NCBI GenBank assembly: GCA_016871255.1 | Contig: VFZH01000023.1 | Coordinates: 1 to 36,580, forward strand | Source of the DNA: Acidimicrobiia bacterium | Lineage (GTDB): Bacteria > Acidobacteriota > Vicinamibacteria > Vicinamibacterales > UBA2999 | Direction: 5' to 3' | DNA: 36,580 bases | In this document: positions 1-8,141 of the stretch, in pieces | Layout of the letters: the number at the start of each line of letters is the position of its first letter | Position numbering within the stretch: the stretch's first letter is position 1 | Notes under the pieces: generated by a model | What the model was told of the DNA's origin: nothing | Database searches by the model: none | What the model saw: the letters and a program-made list of their open reading frames with translations, nothing else | Program-made: the position numbers and the translations under genes

Positions 1-1018
1 CCGGGTGCTGATCGGGCACGAGGCGCATGCTCACCTTCGCCATGGCGGTCGCCGGCAGCACGGTCTTGGCGCCATCACCCGTGAAGCCGCTCAGCAGCCC
101 GTTCACCTCGAACGTCGGCCGGGCCCACACACGCTCCAGGGTCGAGTAGCCGGACTCACCCGACAGCCGCGGCGCCCCGAGGTCCTTCTTGTAGCGAGTC
201 TCGTTGAACGGCAGCTTCCTCCACTCCGCCCGCTCCTCATCGGTCAACGGCCGCACGTCGTCATAGAAGCCCGGAATCCTGACACGCCCGCCACGGTCCT
301 TCATCTGCGAGAGCACCTGTGCCAGGACGAACGCCGGGTTGGCCACTGCGCCGCCGAATGACCCGGAGTGCAGGTCGCTCCTCGTGCCCCGGAGATCGAT
401 CTGGAAGTACGCGAGCCCGCGCAGGCCGTAACAGATCGACGGCACCCCCCTGGCGAACATCGGCGAATCGGAGATGACGACAACGCTCGCCGACAGTTCC
501 TGTTTGTGCGCGCGGATCACGTCGTCGAGGTGGGCGCTGCCGACCTCCTCTTCGCCCTCGATGAAGAACTTCATGTTCAACGGGAGCGACCCGCCGTTCT
601 TCAGGTACGCCTCCACGGCCTTCATGTGCATGAAGACCTGCCCCTTGTCGTCCGCTGCGCCGCGCGCGTAGATCTCGCCGTCGCGCACGGTGGCCTCGAA
701 GGGCGGCGTCGTCCACAACTCCACCGGATCGACCGGCTGCACGTCGTAGTGGCCGTAGAAGAGGATGGTCGGCTTGCCCGGGACCCTGAGCCAGTCGCCG
801 TACACGACCGGGTGGCCGGGCGTCTCGATCTGCCGGACGTTCTCCAGGCCGATGCGCCGCATCTCGTCTGCGGTCCAGGCGGCACACGCACGCACGTCGG
901 CGGCGTGCTGCGGCAGGGCGCTGACGCTGGCGAACGCTAGAAAGGACTTCAGCTCCTCGACGTAGCGGTCGCGGTTCATGTTGATGGCATCGACGATCGG
1001 CTGCATGGGCCCGATCAT
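1..1018 (-). CDS. M20 family dipeptidase/peptidase, C-terminus beyond window edge
   Basis: The reading frame on the minus strand is open from position 1018 to the left edge, so about 339 N-terminal residues are seen and the C-terminus is missing. Zinc-peptidase motifs of the M20 family are visible: GHYDVQP at residues 89-95 (His90, Asp92), ARGAADDKGQ at 118-127 (metal-bridging Asp), and EGEEEVGS at 154-161 (catalytic and metal Glu). The stretch after about residue 205 (RGTRSDLHSG) is the start of the dimerisation (lid) domain. The protein would hydrolyse dipeptides or small peptides in the cytoplasm; no signal peptide is seen. The ATG at 1018 overlaps the TGA of the upstream metallo-beta-lactamase remnant (ATGA), which supports this start; a second in-frame ATG lies at 1006. 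The family is clear, the substrate is not. Confidence 0.9.
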   Translation of the reverse strand, partial: MIGPMQPIVDAINMNRDRYVEELKSFLAFASVSALPQHAADVRACAAWTADEMRRIGLENVRQIETPGHPVVYGDWLRVPGKPTILFYGHYDVQPVDPVELWTTPPFEATVRDGEIYARGAADDKGQVFMHMKAVEAYLKNGGSLPLNMKFFIEGEEEVGSAHLDDVIRAHKQELSASVVVISDSPMFARGVPSICYGLRGLAYFQIDLRGTRSDLHSGSFGGAVANPAFVLAQVLSQMKDRGGRVRIPGFYDDVRPLTDEERAEWRKLPFNETRYKKDLGAPRLSGESGYSTLERVWARPTFEVNGLLSGFTGDGAKTVLPATAMAKVSMRLVPDQHP

Positions 1019-1403
1019 ACCGCGGTCCACCAGTCGCCAACCTGCGTCGCGCGGTCCTCGTTCCGCAGCTTGATCAGGTGCGCAGCGACGCTTTCCCTGG
1101 CTGCCGCTTCGAGCGGAGCGTCCAGTCCCGGTCCGGCCACGGGGCCTTGGCGAACCGAGTGGCCGGCGTGCGCTCGCGGATGGCGGGTGCACCGGACGCG
1201 TGGTCGCTGTGGTTGTGGGTCACCAGCACGCGAGCCAGGCGGACGCCACCCAGCGCGTCGTCCAGCGCGTCCAGGTGACGGGAGTCGCCCGTCCCGGCAT
1301 CGATCAGGACGGGCGTCCGTCCGGACACCAGCCACGTGATGTTCCCGTCGCCGGTCAGCGGTCCGGGGTTGAAGGCAGGCAACGGAAACGCGAGCGGAGT
1401 CAA
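1015..1403 (-). pseudogene. Metallo-beta-lactamase-fold hydrolase (LACTB2-like) with internal deletion and frameshift
   Basis: From a TTG at 1403 the frame reads a normal N-terminal MBL segment (NPGPLTGDGNITWLVSG) with the metal motif THNHSDH at about residues 62-68, up to PWPDRD. It then runs into unrelated sequence and stops at 1074. A second minus frame, ending at 1015, carries what looks like the normal C-terminal end of LACTB2-like proteins (PLEAAARESVAAHLIKL). The roughly 100-130 residues that should lie between, with the remaining metal ligands, are missing. The junction lies near 1115-1137. Family members are close to 280-300 aa, against about 125 codons here. An active hydrolase is unlikely. 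The stop of the second frame overlaps the peptidase ATG, so the ancestral pair was translationally coupled. An assembly error is the alternative explanation. Confidence 0.75.
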
Positions 1404-1462
1404 TTGGCGATTCAGGATTGATGATTGAGGATTGATTGACGATCGGTGGATTCCTGATTGGC
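1403..1462. repeat. Heptanucleotide repeat tract (ATTGNNG class)
   Basis: Units such as ATTGGCG, ATTCAGG, ATTGATG, ATTGAGG, ATTGACG and ATTCCTG follow one another with a seven-base period and one short 4-base unit. The tract fills the gap between the metallo-beta-lactamase remnant and the outer-membrane protein gene. The first unit overlaps the TTG used as start of the remnant. Confidence 0.75.
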
Positions 1463-1488
1463 CCGCCTGGCAGAACTGAACACTGACG

Positions 1489-2883
1489 TCAGAAGTAGGC
1501 CTTCAGCCGCGCGTACAGGAAGTCGCGGCTGGCCAGGCGGCTCAGGAAGTCGCGGCCGCTGCCGGTCAGCCACGCGCCCGACACCTCCAGCCACAGGTTC
1601 TCCCGAAGGGAGATCGCGGCCGTGCCGCGCACGAACGCGCTCTCGGACAGCGGATCGTACGCCGCCAGTATCCGAAGCGAGCGCGTGTCCAGGGAGAACG
1701 TGCGCCCGGCCGAGCCCACGAGCAGCACCTCGGTGCCGTCGAGGTCCGGATCGAGCCTCGCCGGTTCCCGCTCCGCGCCTTCCCGTTCGACCGAGCGCGT
1801 GGACACCACGACATTCCCGCTCACACGGTAGCTGCCAGCCGTGCGATCCGCACCGAAGCCCAGCTCCAGCGTCCTCCCGTCCACTGCGGTCACAAGGGTC
1901 TCCGACTGCAGCGTGTCGTCCGGAAACCAGGCGGCTTCACCGCGAATGCCCCAGGCGCCGCGGACGGTCTCGAAGTCGCTGGCGACCATCGTGTAGCGGG
2001 GGAACTCGCCTGCCAGCGTGAACACGGGCGGCCCGGGCGCGAAGGTCGGAACGGCCCGGCCGACGCTGTACACGGCGAACGGCTCGAGCCCGCGATACAC
2101 GCTGGCTCCGAAGTCGACGCGGCCGACAGTCGCCGTCACGCGCCCGCCTCCCTGCACGTTCCGCCAGCGTCGCTCGGGCTCGTGCAGCTCGGGCAGGAAG
2201 AGCACGCAGTTCGGATCGGTGTCCGGACAGGTCCGCGCGGCCGACACGCCGAGGCTGAACGGAGAGTCCTCTTCGGCGAGCTGGTCGAACCGTCCCCGTC
2301 GATGCCACGGTACCACGAGGCTCTCGACGGTCACGCTGCCGGGCAGGTACACCCGGCCCCGCACCATGCCGACGGCGAGGCGACTTTCGCTGCGCCCTTC
2401 CAACAGGAAGCGCGACACGTCGAGCGGGTTCACCACATCGCCCGGCTGGAACTCGTCCAGCCGGCCCCAGGTGACCCGCCCCGCGCCCGCGCGGAGGTCG
2501 AAGTGCCGAGATCGCCACTCGACGTAGAGATCCGAGGGGCGGACGATGGCCGCGCGACGGGACGCGCCCTCGCCGCGGTCGGCCAGCAGACCGTCCGCGT
2601 ACCCGGACGCCCGCAGGAAGAGCCGCTCGCCGACCCGGGGCTGCGCGTCCACGAACAGCCGGGCCCGCAGCTCCGTCGCCCCCCCGCCACCGTCGAGGCG
2701 AGGCGCGTTCGGCAGCGTATCGGCCATCAGCGACACATGCCCGTCGATCGCGTCGGTCCAGGCGGGCTGGGCCGCGGCCGGGGCAGGCGCGAAGGTAACC
2801 ACGACAGCCAGGAAGGGCCCAGCCACCCGCCTCCGTGTCAGTGTCTTCGTCTCACCCAGTGCGTGCACGTCGGGCTTTGGCAA
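1489..2883 (-). CDS. Predicted outer-membrane beta-barrel protein of an RND export cassette (DUF1302-like)
   Basis: A 464-residue frame with a hydrophobic segment followed by APAPAAAQPA, typical of a signal peptide with cleavage near residue 39. The mature part has alternating short beta strands, many aromatic residues and a C-terminal Phe (LYARLKAYF), the usual signature of an outer-membrane barrel. Similar proteins next to MMPL permeases and LolA-like proteins are often annotated DUF1302; the assignment here rests on context and general features, not on a clear motif. The TTG at 2883 overlaps the permease gene by 32 bases. A GTG at 2868 is an equal candidate, and a GTG at 2826 has GGAGG just upstream but would cut off the RRR of the signal peptide. 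It is the third gene of the operon 6066-1489. Confidence 0.7.
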   Translation of the reverse strand: MPKPDVHALGETKTLTRRRVAGPFLAVVVTFAPAPAAAQPAWTDAIDGHVSLMADTLPNAPRLDGGGGATELRARLFVDAQPRVGERLFLRASGYADGLLADRGEGASRRAAIVRPSDLYVEWRSRHFDLRAGAGRVTWGRLDEFQPGDVVNPLDVSRFLLEGRSESRLAVGMVRGRVYLPGSVTVESLVVPWHRRGRFDQLAEEDSPFSLGVSAARTCPDTDPNCVLFLPELHEPERRWRNVQGGGRVTATVGRVDFGASVYRGLEPFAVYSVGRAVPTFAPGPPVFTLAGEFPRYTMVASDFETVRGAWGIRGEAAWFPDDTLQSETLVTAVDGRTLELGFGADRTAGSYRVSGNVVVSTRSVEREGAEREPARLDPDLDGTEVLLVGSAGRTFSLDTRSLRILAAYDPLSESAFVRGTAAISLRENLWLEVSGAWLTGSGRDFLSRLASRDFLYARLKAYF

Positions 2884-5242
2884 CTTGGGACTTGGCCTGG
2901 GATTCGGGATTCGGGACTTGGGATTTCGCGTCGATCGCGCGTCCCATGCGGCGCGCGATCGACGCCGTGCCGTAGATGCCCGGCAACACCGTGATGACCG
3001 CCGGCACGATGAACACCTCCGCCACGAACGCCATCGCCATCGTCAGCGCCATCAGCCCGCCGAACCATGCCGTGGGCCGGTAGTCGGACAGCAGCATGAC
3101 GCCGAAGGCGAACGAGTTCACCAGCGCCGTGGTCAGCGACGCCCGTCCTTCGTTGGACGCGGCGAGGCGGATCGCTTCGGCCGTCGAGACCCCGTTTGCC
3201 GCCTCTCGCCGGTACCGCCCGAGAAAGTGGATCGTGTCGTCGTCGGTGATGCCCAGCGCCACGCTGGCGACCATCACCGTGGCCACGTTCAGGGAGATCC
3301 CCATCCACCCCATCAGGCCCAGCACGGCCAGCACCGGGACGGCGTTGGCCACGACCGCGAGCAGGCCGAACCGGGCGGAACGGAACACGATGAAGATCAC
3401 GGCAAACACCGTGACGAACGCCGTGCCGAAGCTCCTGATCTGCGACGTCACCAGGTAGTGGTCCAGCGTCGCGAAGATGCGGCCGGATCCCGTGACCGTC
3501 GTGCGAATGCCGCTGCCGGCGAACGCCTCTGCGGCGAGCTGCTCGGCCTGGTTGACCTGCTCGAACACCAGGTCCGAGCTCATCGACGCCAGCTTCACCG
3601 ACATCTGGGCGCGCGAGTAGTCGCTCGCCGTCATCCTCGCGAGCTCGGCCCGCCCCTCGTCCGACAGCTCGAACACGAACAGCTCCTGCGCCACCACGTC
3701 GGCTGACGACGGAATCTCACCGCTCCCGCCTCCGAGCTCGCGGTGGACGCGCCGCACGTAGTCAGCCAGCGACACGACCTTCCGTACGTACGCCAGCCGC
3801 TCCAGCTCCGCCTTCAGCGCGTCCATCCGGCGCAGCGTGTCCGGATCCTTCATCGTCCCCGGCTCGCCCTCGAACATCACGTTGAAGCTGTAGACGCCCG
3901 ACAGATCCTGGTCGATGACCTCCGCCGACTCCTGCAGCGGGTGGCCGGGCGCGAAGAAGTTGATGTGGTTGGTGTCGACCCGCAGGTGCCAGATGCCCGC
4001 GATCGCGACGACGGCCGCCGTCGCCAGCGTGGCCAGGACGGGAAACGCGCGTCGCATCGAGAAGCGCGCCACCGCCTCGAGCGGTCCCGACAGCCATCGC
4101 TCCTGCGGAGGCACCCGGGTTTCCGGCGGCACGAGCGTGAGCAGCGTGGGCAGGAACACGATCGACATGACGAAATCGATCATCACGCCCACGCTGGCGC
4201 CGATGCCGAAGGTGCGCACAGCCACGACGTCGCTCGTGGCCAGTGACAGCAGGCCCAGCGCGGTCGTCGCGCTCGCACCGAACAACGGCAGCATCAGGTT
4301 CCGGACGCTGGACACGAACGCCTGGCGCGCCTGCCCGCTGTCCCTCAGCTCGTGCACGAAGTGCTGCACGATGTGCACGTCGTCTGCCACCGCCAGCACG
4401 AGCACGAGCGGCGGCAGCATGCTGGACAGCACGTTGTAGCTGAAGCCGAACAGCGAGTAGAGCCCCATCGTCCACGCCGTGCTCGCCAGAACGGCCACCA
4501 CGACAACGCCGGTCACCCTCCACGAACGGAACATCACGTACAACCCGGCGACGATCAGCGCCAGGATCGGCGGCGTGAACACCTCGGCGTTCCGGACGGT
4601 GACGCGGTTGTACGTCTCGCTGATCTCGAGGCTGCCGTTGTAGAAGACCTCCATCCCGTCCGGCAGCCGCGGGTCCACCACGGCGTGGATCTGCTCGATG
4701 ACCTCGCCACGCACCTCGTCGATGCGGTCCTCGTCGAACGACACCACGACCAGCGTCACCCGGCCGTCCTCCGACACCAGGTCGCCCTTCAGCAGTTCGT
4801 CGCCCAGCGCCTGGTCGCGGGCAGCTTCGGCTGCCCCTGGCTCGTCGAGACTGCCCAGCAGCGGCTGCACCTCGATGCCGCCATCGTCGTCACCCGCCGA
4901 CGGGAAGGCTCGAACGATGTTCGCCGTGGCGAGACTGTCCACCCGCTGGACGAGGCGGACGCGGGCGATCCCGTCGCTGATGTCCCGGATGAACCGCAGC
5001 GAGTCCCCGGTGAACAGACGGTCGCTCCTGAGGGCGATCAGGAGGACCCGGCCCCCGCCGAACTCGGCGCGGAAGCGCTCGTAGGTCTGGTAGACCGGAT
5101 CGGACTTCGTGATCCAGGCGCTGATGTCGTTGTCGAGGTCCGTGAAGCTGACGAGCGGCGCCATCGCGAGCGCGCCGACGGCGATGATCGACGAGAGGAC
5201 GTACCGCAGCCGCCAGATCAGGGCGGCCAGGTGCGCGCTCAT
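2852..5242 (-). CDS. MMPL/RND-family permease
   Basis: A 796-residue membrane protein with the two-fold organisation of the RND/MMPL superfamily: a first transmembrane helix at about 12-32, a periplasmic loop, a helix bundle at about 210-420, then a repeat of the same layout in the second half. Segments such as LAVADDVHIVQHF and LGITDDDTIHFLGRYRR are the paired Asp-containing motifs of TM4 and TM10 used for proton coupling. It probably moves a lipid or hydrophobic compound, working with the LolA-like protein encoded upstream and the outer-membrane protein downstream. The chosen ATG at 5242 overlaps the TGA of the LolA-like gene (ATGA); a longer frame upstream is a shadow. The last about 20 residues (from KSQVPNPESQ) are translated from a heptanucleotide repeat tract and are unlikely to be part of the ancestral protein. 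Confidence 0.88.
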   Translation of the reverse strand: MSAHLAALIWRLRYVLSSIIAVGALAMAPLVSFTDLDNDISAWITKSDPVYQTYERFRAEFGGGRVLLIALRSDRLFTGDSLRFIRDISDGIARVRLVQRVDSLATANIVRAFPSAGDDDGGIEVQPLLGSLDEPGAAEAARDQALGDELLKGDLVSEDGRVTLVVVSFDEDRIDEVRGEVIEQIHAVVDPRLPDGMEVFYNGSLEISETYNRVTVRNAEVFTPPILALIVAGLYVMFRSWRVTGVVVVAVLASTAWTMGLYSLFGFSYNVLSSMLPPLVLVLAVADDVHIVQHFVHELRDSGQARQAFVSSVRNLMLPLFGASATTALGLLSLATSDVVAVRTFGIGASVGVMIDFVMSIVFLPTLLTLVPPETRVPPQERWLSGPLEAVARFSMRRAFPVLATLATAAVVAIAGIWHLRVDTNHINFFAPGHPLQESAEVIDQDLSGVYSFNVMFEGEPGTMKDPDTLRRMDALKAELERLAYVRKVVSLADYVRRVHRELGGGSGEIPSSADVVAQELFVFELSDEGRAELARMTASDYSRAQMSVKLASMSSDLVFEQVNQAEQLAAEAFAGSGIRTTVTGSGRIFATLDHYLVTSQIRSFGTAFVTVFAVIFIVFRSARFGLLAVVANAVPVLAVLGLMGWMGISLNVATVMVASVALGITDDDTIHFLGRYRREAANGVSTAEAIRLAASNEGRASLTTALVNSFAFGVMLLSDYRPTAWFGGLMALTMAMAFVAEVFIVPAVITVLPGIYGTASIARRMGRAIDAKSQVPNPESQAKSQVAKARRARTG
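2881..2928. repeat. Heptanucleotide repeat tract (GGGATTC class) inside the 3' end of the permease gene
   Basis: Units GGGATTC, GGGATTC, GGGACTT and GGGATTT run with a seven-base period, preceded by less regular CTTGGGA/CTTGGCC units. The same unit class makes up the tract at 15447-15538. Here the tract is read through by the permease frame and overlaps the start region of the next gene. Confidence 0.75.
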
Positions 5243-6066
5243 CTCGGCTGCTCCAGCCGGCGGCGGCTGAAGTCCTCCCCGGTCAGGCCGACGTTGTAGC
5301 GGATGGACGTGGTCTCGAGCTCGGTCCGCGTGCGGGCGGCCTCGTTGGCAACGGTGAGGGCCATGACCGTCCAGATGCCGTCTACCCGATCCAGCCGTGT
5401 CACCTCGAACAGCTTGCCGCGGTCGCCGTGGCGGTCGAACTGCTCGCCGCGCACCATCACGAGGCTGTCCTTGAGAATCAGCGACGTGGATCGCTGGTAG
5501 CGGCGGCCCGCATCCTTCGCCCGCGACTCGATCAGCCACGCCTCGCTCGCCACGCCGTCAGCCCCTGTCCAGGTAGCGCGTTCGTCCAGGAACGCGTAGG
5601 CGTACTCCCCGATGGTGCGGCTGCCGACGTCCTCGTAGCTCAGGTCACTGCCGGCGAAGCTCTCTTCCTTCTCCGCTCCTGCGATGCGCCGGACGCGGCC
5701 CAGCGCCGGCAGGTAGAGGAATCGCTCGTCGTCTTCGGCCTCGTGCTCGCGGACGAGCAGCGCCGTGTCCTTGATGTCGCTGGGATAGGTGAAGCGGGCC
5801 AGCGTGCGATCGCCTTCGCCACCGGAGCCCCTGAGCGTCGACAGCCGCATCTGGCGCTCGCGCACGCGGCCCTGGCGGTCGAAGAGGCGCATGCGCATCT
5901 CGGCAACGGAGTCGCGGCCGGTGTCGCGGTCCTGCGCGCGCCGGACGACGGCCTCAGCCGTCAGGCGCCCGGCGGACCCGGCCGACCGGTTCTGAGGCGC
6001 GGCAACCGTGCCGCTCACGGCGACAGCGAGCAGCGCGACCGGCAGGGCGAGCAGCGCCCGGCTCAT
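5239..6066 (-). CDS. LolA-like outer-membrane lipoprotein-sorting family protein
   Basis: A 275-residue protein with a signal peptide (LLALPVALLAVAVSGTVAA) and a mature part that resembles the LolA-like family often annotated as outer membrane lipoprotein-sorting protein. The conserved-looking stretches are TLARFTYPSDIKDTALLV, ERFLYLPALGRVRRI and FAGSDLSYEDV. Such proteins are periplasmic, have an open beta-barrel that holds acyl chains, and are commonly encoded beside MMPL/RND permeases. Here the gene heads the operon, overlaps the permease start by 4 bases, and has a good promoter directly upstream. The residue pattern in the sorting core supports a lipid-carrier role; the cargo cannot be told from the sequence. 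Confidence 0.85.
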   Translation of the reverse strand: MSRALLALPVALLAVAVSGTVAAPQNRSAGSAGRLTAEAVVRRAQDRDTGRDSVAEMRMRLFDRQGRVRERQMRLSTLRGSGGEGDRTLARFTYPSDIKDTALLVREHEAEDDERFLYLPALGRVRRIAGAEKEESFAGSDLSYEDVGSRTIGEYAYAFLDERATWTGADGVASEAWLIESRAKDAGRRYQRSTSLILKDSLVMVRGEQFDRHGDRGKLFEVTRLDRVDGIWTVMALTVANEAARTRTELETTSIRYNVGLTGEDFSRRRLEQPR

Positions 6067-6072
6067 GACCCG

Positions 6073-6102
6073 ATTCTGTGAACTGCTTCACAAGGATGTC
6101 AA
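6073..6102 (-). promoter_or_regulatory. Sigma-70-type promoter with a 16-bp operator-like palindrome in the spacer
   Basis: On the minus strand a perfect -35 box TTGACA (6102-6097) is followed after 18 bases by CAGAAT (6078-6073), six bases before the ATG at 6066. Positions 6077-6092 form TGTGAA-N4-TTCACA, a perfect inverted repeat occupying most of the spacer. This placement is typical of a repressor operator, for example of TetR-family regulators of exporters; no regulator gene is in the window. The short distance to the ATG suggests a leaderless or nearly leaderless mRNA. Confidence 0.65.
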
Positions 6103-6136
6103 GGAGTGGCCTGAAAATGCGTGTCTCACGTTGGGC

Positions 6137-6260
6137 ATTGGTGATTGGTGATTGGTGATTGGTGATTGCATTGGCGATTGGTGATTGGTGATTGCATTGC
6201 CGATTGGCGATTGGCGATTGCCTGACGACGCCGACGTGACGGTCATTGGGCTTCGGGACT
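6137..6260. repeat. Heptanucleotide repeat tract (ATTGGTG class) plus a short GGGNNTC segment
   Basis: About twelve units of ATTGGTG/ATTGGCG/ATTGCCG with a seven-base period, interrupted twice by a 5-base ATTGC unit, fill 6137-6222. After a short unique stretch, GGGCTTC-GGGACTT at 6247-6260 belongs to the second unit class. The tract separates the export operon promoter region from the MFS gene; no gene is seen in 6103-6272. Confidence 0.8.
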
Positions 6261-6272
6261 TGCGCGCCTCTC

Positions 6273-7433
6273 CTACCGTCCCTCGCCGACCCGCGGCAGC
6301 GTCGCCACGCTGATCAGGAACGCCACGAACATCACGCCCGATGCCCCGACGTAGGGCACGACCTTGCCGAAGTGGTCGTAGGCGAACCCGCCGACGGTCG
6401 GACCCACGATCCGCGCGAGGCTGGCCGCGGACTGCGAGACGCCCAGCACCCGCCCCTGCTCGTCAGCAGCCGACAGCCGCGAGATGAGGGCGGTCACCGA
6501 CGGGCTGTTGAGCCCCATCCCCACCGCCAGCAGCCCGCTCGCGACCAGCAGCCACGGAATCGACGTGGCGGCGGGAATCAGGGCGAGGCCGGCCACGAGC
6601 GCCAGGATCGCCGGCGGCACCAGCCGGCGCTCGCCGAACCGCCGCGCCAGCCGCCCGACGAGCCCTCCCTGCACGATGGAGAGGATGACGCCGACGAACG
6701 CGAAGATGTAGCCGATGGTCGCCGCGGTGAGACCGAAGCGCCAGCCACCGAACAGCGCAAACGTCGCCTCGAAGCTGGAGAAGGCCGCGATGACGAGGAA
6801 GTAGACGAGCAGCAGCTGGGAAAGCCCCGGCCGCAGCATCGCCACCCGGAACGAATCGAGGCGGGAGACCCGTGTGCGCGCGCCCCGGGTGGCGGGCCTG
6901 GACTCGGGCAACACCTTCCACGCGGCGGCGAAGTTGGCCAGCGACAACGCGGCGGCGAAGTACGACGGCACGCTGTACCCGAACTGACTGAGGAAGCCGC
7001 CGATGGCCGGCCCCAGGATGAAGCCCAGCCCGAAGGCGGCACCCACCAGGCCCATGCCGCGGGCCCGGTTCTCGGGCGTCGTCACGTCCGCCATGTAGGC
7101 CTGCGCCGTGGCCACGTTCGCCCCGGCGATGCCCGCCGCGATGCGCGCGACGAACAGCACGGCGAGCGACGTGGCCATCCCGAAGAGCATGTAGGACAGG
7201 AACGACCCGAACAGTCCGATCAGGATCACCGGCCGGCGCCCGATCCGATCGGACAAGCGCCCCCAGAACGGCGCGAACAGGAACTGCATGAACGAGAAGG
7301 ACGTGTTCAGCAGGCCGACCGTCAGGGCGGTGGCGCCGAAGCTCTCGGCGTAGAACGGCAGCAGCGGGATGATGATCCCGAAACCGATCAGGTCGATGAA
7401 GATGGTGACGAAGATGATCGCGACGGGACTCAT
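6273..7433 (-). CDS. MFS transporter (TetA-like drug/metabolite exporter)
   Basis: A 386-residue protein with twelve predicted transmembrane segments. The motif-A region between TM2 and TM3 is present (GRLSDRIGRRPVILIGL, about residues 58-74), and the first helix starts VTIFIDLIGFGIIIPLLPFY, characteristic of the 12-helix TetA/MdtG-like drug:proton antiporters. It sits in the inner membrane and probably exports a small hydrophobic compound. The ATG at 7433 overlaps the TGA of the phosphatidylcholine synthase gene (ATGA); a longer upstream frame seen in the same register is not needed. It is last in the def-thyA-pcs-MFS run. Substrate is unknown. Confidence 0.88.
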   Translation of the reverse strand: MSPVAIIFVTIFIDLIGFGIIIPLLPFYAESFGATALTVGLLNTSFSFMQFLFAPFWGRLSDRIGRRPVILIGLFGSFLSYMLFGMATSLAVLFVARIAAGIAGANVATAQAYMADVTTPENRARGMGLVGAAFGLGFILGPAIGGFLSQFGYSVPSYFAAALSLANFAAAWKVLPESRPATRGARTRVSRLDSFRVAMLRPGLSQLLLVYFLVIAAFSSFEATFALFGGWRFGLTAATIGYIFAFVGVILSIVQGGLVGRLARRFGERRLVPPAILALVAGLALIPAATSIPWLLVASGLLAVGMGLNSPSVTALISRLSAADEQGRVLGVSQSAASLARIVGPTVGGFAYDHFGKVVPYVGASGVMFVAFLISVATLPRVGEGR

Positions 7434-8119
7434 ACGGGTGTCCCCGGACGGCTGCGACGCGCAAACAGCACGAGGGAGAGGACGAGATAGTACGCCGGAT
7501 AGGCCAGCGATGCCCAGATCAGCCACGCCGCCGCCGCGGGCCCGCGCCACGCGATCACGGCCACCGCCACGGCCCACAGCACGCCCAGCCCGATGGTGAG
7601 CGGCCGAAGCGCCTCGGTCTGCGACGGGTACACATACCGGATCGGCACGAAGACCAGTACGGCCAGGCCGCACAGGATGACGGTGTTCGTTTCCGGCGGC
7701 CAGCCGGCCGCGTACATGTACAGCACGACGATGTTCCAGTACGACGGGAAGCCGGTGAAGAAGCCGTCGGCGGTCTTGGCCTCACGACGGCTGAACCCGT
7801 AGGCGCTCGACAGCAGCACGAGCGCGCAGACGGCCATCGCCCACTCGTCCGGTACGAGCAGCGCCCGCCAGACGATCAGCACCGGCACGAACACGAACGT
7901 CAGGTAGTCGACGATGTTGTCGAGCAGCGCGCCGTCGAACCACGGAGTCCGTTCCGAGACGCGCGCGGCGCGCGCCAGCACGCCGTCGGTGGCGTCCACC
8001 ACGGTGGCCGCATACAGCCAGAGAAAGGCCGTGCGGTAGTCGTGCTCGAACGCGGCGGCCGCGGCGGCCAGCGCCAGCACCGCGCCGCTGGCCGTGTAGA
8101 GGTGAACCAGCCAGGCCAC
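7430..8119 (-). CDS. pcs: Phosphatidylcholine synthase (CDP-diacylglycerol:choline phosphatidyltransferase)
   Basis: A 229-residue membrane protein of the CDP-alcohol phosphatidyltransferase superfamily. The signature D-G-x2-A-R ... G-x3-D-x3-D is present (Asp45, Gly46, Ala49, Arg50, Gly63, Asp67, Asp71), with the 12-residue middle spacer that marks the Pcs subfamily rather than the usual 8. Further Pcs-like segments are LLDNIVDYLTFVFVP and FPSYWNIVVLYMY. The enzyme would join choline to CDP-diacylglycerol in one step in the inner membrane, so the organism probably makes phosphatidylcholine when choline is available. The start is a GTG 22 bases after the thyA stop, with AGGG upstream; the end overlaps the MFS gene. 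No choline transporter is in the window. Confidence 0.85.
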   Translation of the reverse strand: MAWLVHLYTASGAVLALAAAAAAFEHDYRTAFLWLYAATVVDATDGVLARAARVSERTPWFDGALLDNIVDYLTFVFVPVLIVWRALLVPDEWAMAVCALVLLSSAYGFSRREAKTADGFFTGFPSYWNIVVLYMYAAGWPPETNTVILCGLAVLVFVPIRYVYPSQTEALRPLTIGLGVLWAVAVAVIAWRGPAAAAWLIWASLAYPAYYLVLSLVLFARRSRPGTPV

Positions 8120-8141
8120 GGTCAGGTGGAAACGGCACCCT

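Noticed and set aside
5243-5539. N-terminal extension of the RND permease
   Set aside because: It overlaps the LolA-like gene in another frame, is rich in Arg/Pro/His and precedes the first transmembrane helix; the ATGA overlap supports 5242.
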